Positions 30,866-34,630 of a stretch of 34,630 nt of DNA are shown piece by piece (the first letter of the stretch is position 1; each line of letters begins with the position of its first letter). The notes beneath the pieces are model-generated. The model made no database searches and was not told where the DNA came from. It saw only the letters and a program-made list of their open reading frames with translations. The translations under genes and the position numbers were made by a program. Source of the stretch: Clostridia bacterium (GTDB taxonomy: Bacteria > Bacillota > Clostridia > Oscillospirales > CAG-272); assembly GCA_017522795.1 (NCBI GenBank), contig JAFWXZ010000070.1, positions 70,202 through 104,831 of the forward strand, given 5' to 3'.

Positions 30866-32797
30866 ATGGGATACACAATAGTACAGAAAATAATTAAAAG
30901 CCACCTTGTCAGCGGAGAAATGACGGCGGGCAGTGAGATCGCCCTGCGTATTGACCAGACCTTGACTCAGGATGCCACGGGTACGATGGCTTATCTTCAG
31001 CTTGAGGCTATGGAGATAGAGCGAGTAAGGACCGAGCTTTCGGTGGCGTATATAGATCACAATACATTGCAGTCGGGCTTTGAGAATGCCGACGATCACC
31101 GATACATACAAACGGTGGCAAAAAAGCACGGCGTGCGCTTCTCCCGTCCCGGAAACGGAATTTGCCATCAAGTTCATCTTGAGCGCTTTGGCGTGCCGGG
31201 GAAAACCCTTATCGGCTCGGACAGCCATACTCCCACCGCGGGAGGCATTGGTATGCTCGGTATGGGCGCGGGAGGTCTCGACGTGGCGGTGGCTATGGGC
31301 GGCGGCGCTTATTATATCACTATGCCGAGGGTTATCAAAATCAACCTTACAGGCAGACTCCCAGACTATGTATCGGCAAAGGATGTTATTCTTGAGGTTT
31401 TGCGTCTGCTTGGTGTCAAGGGAGGTGTCGGCGCGGTTATTGAGTACGTAGGCGAGGGAGTTAAGACTCTCACCGTACCGCAGCGCGCTACTATTACCAA
31501 TATGGGCGCAGAGCTCGGAGCTACAAGCTCTATCTTCCCCTCGGACGAGCTGACGCTCGCATTTATGAAGGCGCAGGGAAGGGAGTCTGATTTTACCGAG
31601 CTTTATCCCGATGCCGACGCGGTATACGATTCGGAATATACTATTGATCTCTCGTCACTTATGCCCCTTGCTGCCTGTCCTCACAGCCCCGATAACGTTA
31701 GGTCGGTGGAGAGCCTTTCTGGAATGAAGATCGATCAGGTCTGTATCGGATCTTGCACAAATTCATCTCTGTCCGATATGCTCACCGTTGCGGCGATGTT
31801 AAAAGGAAAAACCGTTCATCCCGACGTTTCACTCTCCATCTCTCCGGGCTCAAAGCAGGTTTATACTATGCTTGCCGAGTGCGGAGCTCTTGCAGATCTT
31901 ATTGCGGCAGGCGCGAGAATTCTTGAGTGCGCTTGCGGTCCCTGTATTGGAATGGGTTTTTCGCCCAAATCTGCGGGTGTCAGCCTGCGTACCTTTAACC
32001 GCAACTTCCTCGCTCGCTCGGGCACCGCAGATGCAAGCGTGTATCTTGTTTCACCCGAAACGGCTGCAGCCTCTGCCATAGCAGGCGTCTTTACCGATCC
32101 GACTACCCTCGGAGCAGCTCCGAGCATTTCCTTACCCGATAAATTTACCGTTAACGATAATCTTATCGAGCTTCCCGCATCTGTCGACGAGGCGAAAAAT
32201 ATAACCGTAGAGCGCGGTCCGAACATCAAGCCTATTCCTAAGGGAAAGGCGCCCGACAGAGATCTTGATTGTGAGCTGATCTTAAAGGTGGGCGACAATA
32301 TTACCACCGATCACATTATGCCCGCGGGCGCAAAGATTCTGCCCTATCGCTCCAACGTTCCAAAGCTCTCGGAGTTCTGCTTTACCGTCTGTGATAAGGA
32401 CTTTCCGAGGCGCGCATTGGCAGCGGGTGGCGGAGTGATCCTCGGCGGTCATAACTACGGTCAGGGCTCCTCTCGCGAGCATGCGGCTCTCGTTCCTCTT
32501 TATCTTGGCGTGAAGGCGGTGATTGCCAAGAGCTTTGCCCGTATCCACGTGGCAAATCTTATTAATTTCGGAATTGTTCCTATGACTCTTGCCTATGAAA
32601 AGGATTACGATCGTATATCCGAGGGCGCAAAAATATCTATAAGCGGATTTTATAATGCGGTAAAGAGTGAGAGCGTGGCATACTTGACAGTAGACGGCTT
32701 GAATGAAAAAATACCGCTTAACCTTAATCTTACATCAAGGCAAAGAGATATACTTCTTGCCGGAGGAATGTTGAATTACACCAAAAATGCAAAGTGA
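30866..32797 (+). CDS. acn: Aconitate hydratase
   Basis: 643 residues, the short form common in clostridia. The three Fe-S cysteines are in CIGSCTNSS and ECACGPCIG. Other motifs: HQVHLERFGVPGKTLIGSDSHTPTAGG, GAGGLDVAVAMGGGAYY, and the C-terminal swivel domain with DNITTDHIMPAG, GGHNYGQGSSREHAALVP and FARIHVANLINFGIVPM. It isomerises citrate to isocitrate through cis-aconitate. It starts 4 nt after the GntR stop. Homoaconitase and isopropylmalate isomerase are relatives, but they usually have separate subunits or different flanking genes; the next gene supports aconitase. Confidence 0.93.
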   Translation: MGYTIVQKIIKSHLVSGEMTAGSEIALRIDQTLTQDATGTMAYLQLEAMEIERVRTELSVAYIDHNTLQSGFENADDHRYIQTVAKKHGVRFSRPGNGICHQVHLERFGVPGKTLIGSDSHTPTAGGIGMLGMGAGGLDVAVAMGGGAYYITMPRVIKINLTGRLPDYVSAKDVILEVLRLLGVKGGVGAVIEYVGEGVKTLTVPQRATITNMGAELGATSSIFPSDELTLAFMKAQGRESDFTELYPDADAVYDSEYTIDLSSLMPLAACPHSPDNVRSVESLSGMKIDQVCIGSCTNSSLSDMLTVAAMLKGKTVHPDVSLSISPGSKQVYTMLAECGALADLIAAGARILECACGPCIGMGFSPKSAGVSLRTFNRNFLARSGTADASVYLVSPETAAASAIAGVFTDPTTLGAAPSISLPDKFTVNDNLIELPASVDEAKNITVERGPNIKPIPKGKAPDRDLDCELILKVGDNITTDHIMPAGAKILPYRSNVPKLSEFCFTVCDKDFPRRALAAGGGVILGGHNYGQGSSREHAALVPLYLGVKAVIAKSFARIHVANLINFGIVPMTLAYEKDYDRISEGAKISISGFYNAVKSESVAYLTVDGLNEKIPLNLNLTSRQRDILLAGGMLNYTKNAK

Positions 32798-32808
32798 GGT
32801 TTACAAAA

Positions 32809-33978
32809 ATGATTGATTATAATATAAATCTTGACGAGGCTTGCCTGAAGTTCAGAAAAATTCTTGAAAAGCAGCTTGAGCGTGTTGAGGATATGAAGGC
32901 GCAGGGGGACTTTACCGACTATGCCTCACTTGATACGATAAAGATCGGTGTCTGCGGCGGAGACGGCATCGGACCCATCATCACCAAAGAGGCTGCGCGA
33001 GTGCTTGAATTCATTCTCTCCGATCTCGTAGAGTGCGGCAAGGTGGAGTTCAGACAGATCGAGGGGCTTACCATTGAAAACCGTATTGCCAAGGGCAAGG
33101 CTATTCCCGATGAGGTTATGGCAGAGCTTAAGGCTTGCGACGTAATACTGAAGGGCCCCACGACCACTCCCCAGAAGGGTGACGGAATGCCAAATATCGA
33201 GTCGGCAAACGTCGCTATGCGAAAGGCACTTGATCTTTTTGCCAATATCCGTCCCGTAAAAGTGCCCGAGGAGGGTATAAACTGGTGCATATTCCGTGAA
33301 AATACCGAGGGTGGATACGCGGTTGGTTCGTCGGGCTTTAACGTGACAGATGATCTGGCGGTGGACTTTACAGTCACCACCAAGCAGGGCTCTGACAGAA
33401 TTGCACGCATAGCCTACGATTACGCGAGAAAGAACGGACGCACCCGTGTTTCGTTGGTTACAAAAGCAAATATTATTAAGACCACCGACGGTAATTTCCT
33501 TGAGGATTGCCACAAGGTAGCCGCTCTCTATCCCGAAATAACCACTGACGAGTGGTATGCCGACATTATGACGGCAAAGCTGGTGGATAAAAAGCGTCGC
33601 GCCGATTTCCAGATACTTCTTTTACCTAACCTCTATGGCGATATCATCTCCGATGAGGCGGCTGAGTTCCAGGGCGGTGTCGGTACTGCCGGATGCGCCA
33701 ATATCGGTAAAAAATACGCTATGTTTGAGGCGATTCACGGCTCAGCTCCCAGAATGGTAAAGGAGGGTCGAGATATTTACGCCGATCCATGCTCAATGCT
33801 ACGCGCCTGCGTGATGCTACTCTCCCACATCGGCTATCAGGACCGCGCCGACCGTCTTGAGCGCGCGCTCGACATTTGCACCTTCGAGGAAAAGAAGCTT
33901 ATTATAACCGGACGTGACACAGGTGCAACCTGTCGCCAGTTCGGCGATTACGTAATGGAAACGCTGAAGGGACTGTAA
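32809..33978 (+). CDS. icd: Isocitrate dehydrogenase
   Basis: 389 residues from ATG 32809, with GAGG 8 nt upstream, overlapping no codon of acn except the preceding stop region; a GTG at 32794 is unlikely. Motifs of the beta-decarboxylating dehydrogenases: GGDGIGPII, NIESANVAMRKALDLFANIRPVK (substrate loop with Ser and Arg), FRENTEGGY, KANIIKTTDGNF, the Asp pair in LLLPNLYGDIISDEAAEF, and the nucleotide loop EAIHGSAPRMVKEGRDIYADP. Isocitrate is converted to 2-oxoglutarate and CO2. NAD or NADP use cannot be settled by eye; the loop lacks the Lys-Tyr pair of E. coli NADP-IDH. 3-isopropylmalate dehydrogenase is a relative, but the operon context favours IDH. Last gene of the operon. Confidence 0.9.
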   Translation: MIDYNINLDEACLKFRKILEKQLERVEDMKAQGDFTDYASLDTIKIGVCGGDGIGPIITKEAARVLEFILSDLVECGKVEFRQIEGLTIENRIAKGKAIPDEVMAELKACDVILKGPTTTPQKGDGMPNIESANVAMRKALDLFANIRPVKVPEEGINWCIFRENTEGGYAVGSSGFNVTDDLAVDFTVTTKQGSDRIARIAYDYARKNGRTRVSLVTKANIIKTTDGNFLEDCHKVAALYPEITTDEWYADIMTAKLVDKKRRADFQILLLPNLYGDIISDEAAEFQGGVGTAGCANIGKKYAMFEAIHGSAPRMVKEGRDIYADPCSMLRACVMLLSHIGYQDRADRLERALDICTFEEKKLIITGRDTGATCRQFGDYVMETLKGL

Positions 33979-33986
33979 AAACAAAA

Positions 33987-34007
33987 AGCAGACCGTGGGG
34001 GTCTGCT
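33987..34007 (-). terminator. Hairpin at the icd end, terminator for leftward transcripts
   Basis: Stem AGCAGACC / GGTCTGCT, loop GTGGG. The A-rich side (33979-33987) becomes a U tract only on the minus strand, so it would stop transcription coming from the tRNA-Gly side. Near-identical hairpins stand at 34198-34218 and 34541-34561. Confidence 0.7.
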
Positions 34008-34020
34008 GAAGTATTCATAG

Positions 34021-34529
34021 CGGCTTTAATTTATGAAGGAGCGGATTACGCTGAGTATTTTCGTTTTGGTACGAAAATACTCGCAGAGTTTGCTTGCGCA
34101 AACGTCACGCACAAATCGCTTTGTTGCGATTTGTTGCTTGGGGCTAATCGTCGCTTTGGTGCGACGAAAGCCCCAAAAAGTAGGTTCCAAAACAAAAAGC
34201 AGACCGCAAGGGTCTGCTGAAGTATTCATATTGGCTTTAATTTATGAAGGAGCGGATTACGCTGCGTTGTTTCGCTTTGGTGCGAAACAACACGTACAAT
34301 TTTGCAAAGCAAAATTGAGGGCTTCGCGCCGTTTTGGTACGGCGCAGCCCCGTCCGTCCAAAAGAAAAACCGTACCACTTTGGGTACGGTTTATAGCGGC
34401 TCAAACTTTAGAAGGAGCGGATTACGCTGCGTTGTTTCGCTTTGGTGCGAAACAACACGTACAATTTTGCAGAGCAAAATTGAGGGCTTCGCGCCGTTTT
34501 GGTACGGCGCAGCTCCGTAAGGTTGGGTT
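34021..34529. repeat. Stem-loop array carrying repeated tRNA-Gly 3' ends
   Basis: Three units starting near 34021, 34231 and 34397. Each has GGAGCGGATTACG (34038-34050, 34249-34261, 34414-34426), equal to the last 13 nt of the tRNA-Gly at 34571-34583, then hairpins. Stems with a TTTGGT loop: GTATTTTCGT (34055-34080), TCGTCGC (34148-34167), GTTGTTTCGC (34266-34291), GCGCCGT (34326-34345); a TTTGTT variant with stem ACAAATCGC is at 34111-34134. Others: GTTTGC-TTGC-GCAAAC (34088-34103) and CAATTTTGC-AAA-GCAAAATTG (34297-34317). Unit 3 repeats unit 2 almost exactly. Terminator-like hairpins end units 1 and 2 (34198-34218; AACCGTACC / GGTACGGTT at 34368-34391). No gene seen. Confidence 0.85.
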
Positions 34530-34572
34530 CCAAAACAAAAAGCAGACCACGAGGGTCTGCTTTTTGTTTTGG
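34530..34572 (-). terminator. Terminator of tRNA-Gly
   Basis: Perfect 19-bp stem CCAAAACAAAAAGCAGACC and its complement with loop ACGAG. The right arm includes the CCA complement of the tRNA; the A-rich left arm is a U tract on the minus-strand RNA. Confidence 0.88.
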
Positions 34573-34630
34573 AGCGGATTACGGGGCTCGAACCCGCCAC
34601 CTCCACCTTGGCAAGGTGGCGCTCTACCAA
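34570..34630 (-). tRNA. tRNA-Gly (GCC anticodon), 5' end outside window
   Basis: On the minus strand: the end of the D-arm (TTGGTAGAGC), anticodon stem CCACC / GGTGG around loop TTGCCAA (anticodon GCC), T-arm GGCGG-GTTCGAG-CCCCG and acceptor strand ending ATCCGC-T-CCA. About 14 nt of the 5' side are cut by the window edge. Confidence 0.93.

Noticed and set aside
34021-34572. CRISPR array
   Set aside because: Only three repeats of unequal spacing (211, 165 and 157 nt), with hairpins rather than unique spacers, and no cas genes.

Overview
The window looks like the chromosome of an anaerobic, spore-forming member of the Bacillota (Clostridia type), probably an uncultured gut bacterium. The signs are a SpoVAF/GerA-type germination protein, consensus sigma-A promoters with 17-bp spacers, AGGAGG-type ribosome sites, a clostridial (Re)-citrate synthase / aconitase / isocitrate dehydrogenase operon, a rubredoxin plus flavodiiron oxygen-defence pair, and several exported lipoproteins. 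I see no phage, plasmid or CRISPR module. Most of the window is housekeeping DNA with a few unusual intergenic regions.

Layout. 1-1651 is the 3' end of a large exported repeat protein. 1775-5544 (minus strand) holds rubredoxin, flavodiiron protein FprA, ApbE flavin transferase and a membrane-anchored protein with two FMN-binding-like repeats that may be the ApbE substrate. 5767-10922 is a plus-strand run: AEC transporter, RNase III with an extra dsRNA-binding domain, RimM, TrmD and an O-antigen-ligase-like membrane protein. 11059-14322 carries HPr, then overlapping uvrC-rsmD-coaD. tRNA-Met and tRNA-Glu follow, and then a dense stem-loop region (14700-14970) that recurs at 15729-15867 on the far side of a small AT-rich membrane-protein gene. 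16132-16411 is a 275-bp foldback element forming the whole leader of a serpin lipoprotein gene, followed by a phosphoesterase lipoprotein, spoVAF, a convergent GPH-type sugar transporter, secG, rnr, a CPBP protease and tadA. A fatty-acyl ligase-like gene is preceded by two tandem promoters and a 150-nt leader, and followed by a duplicated terminator region with an insert. 28825-33978 is a GntR-controlled operon for 2-oxoglutarate synthesis from acetyl-CoA and oxaloacetate. The window ends in a second stem-loop array next to a minus-strand tRNA-Gly.

How the parts work together. The citrate operon would feed glutamate synthesis in an organism with an incomplete TCA cycle; its promoter carries a tandem TTGTATACAA-type operator that the GntR gene inside the operon could bind. 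Rubredoxin would pass electrons to FprA to reduce oxygen to water. ApbE and the adjacent repeat protein look like an extracytoplasmic flavinylation pair.

The least explained signal is in the two tRNA-linked stem-loop arrays. Next to tRNA-Glu, the two halves of its T-arm sequence (GGGTTCG and ATTCCCGTAC) are found again, but split by long hairpins. Next to tRNA-Gly, the last 13 nt of the tRNA recur three times, joined to hairpins that keep a TTTGGT loop while their stems change on both sides together. Stem pairs replaced as matched pairs indicate that the fold, not the base sequence, is what is preserved. All coordinates and motifs were read by eye; no alignment, folding or database search was run.
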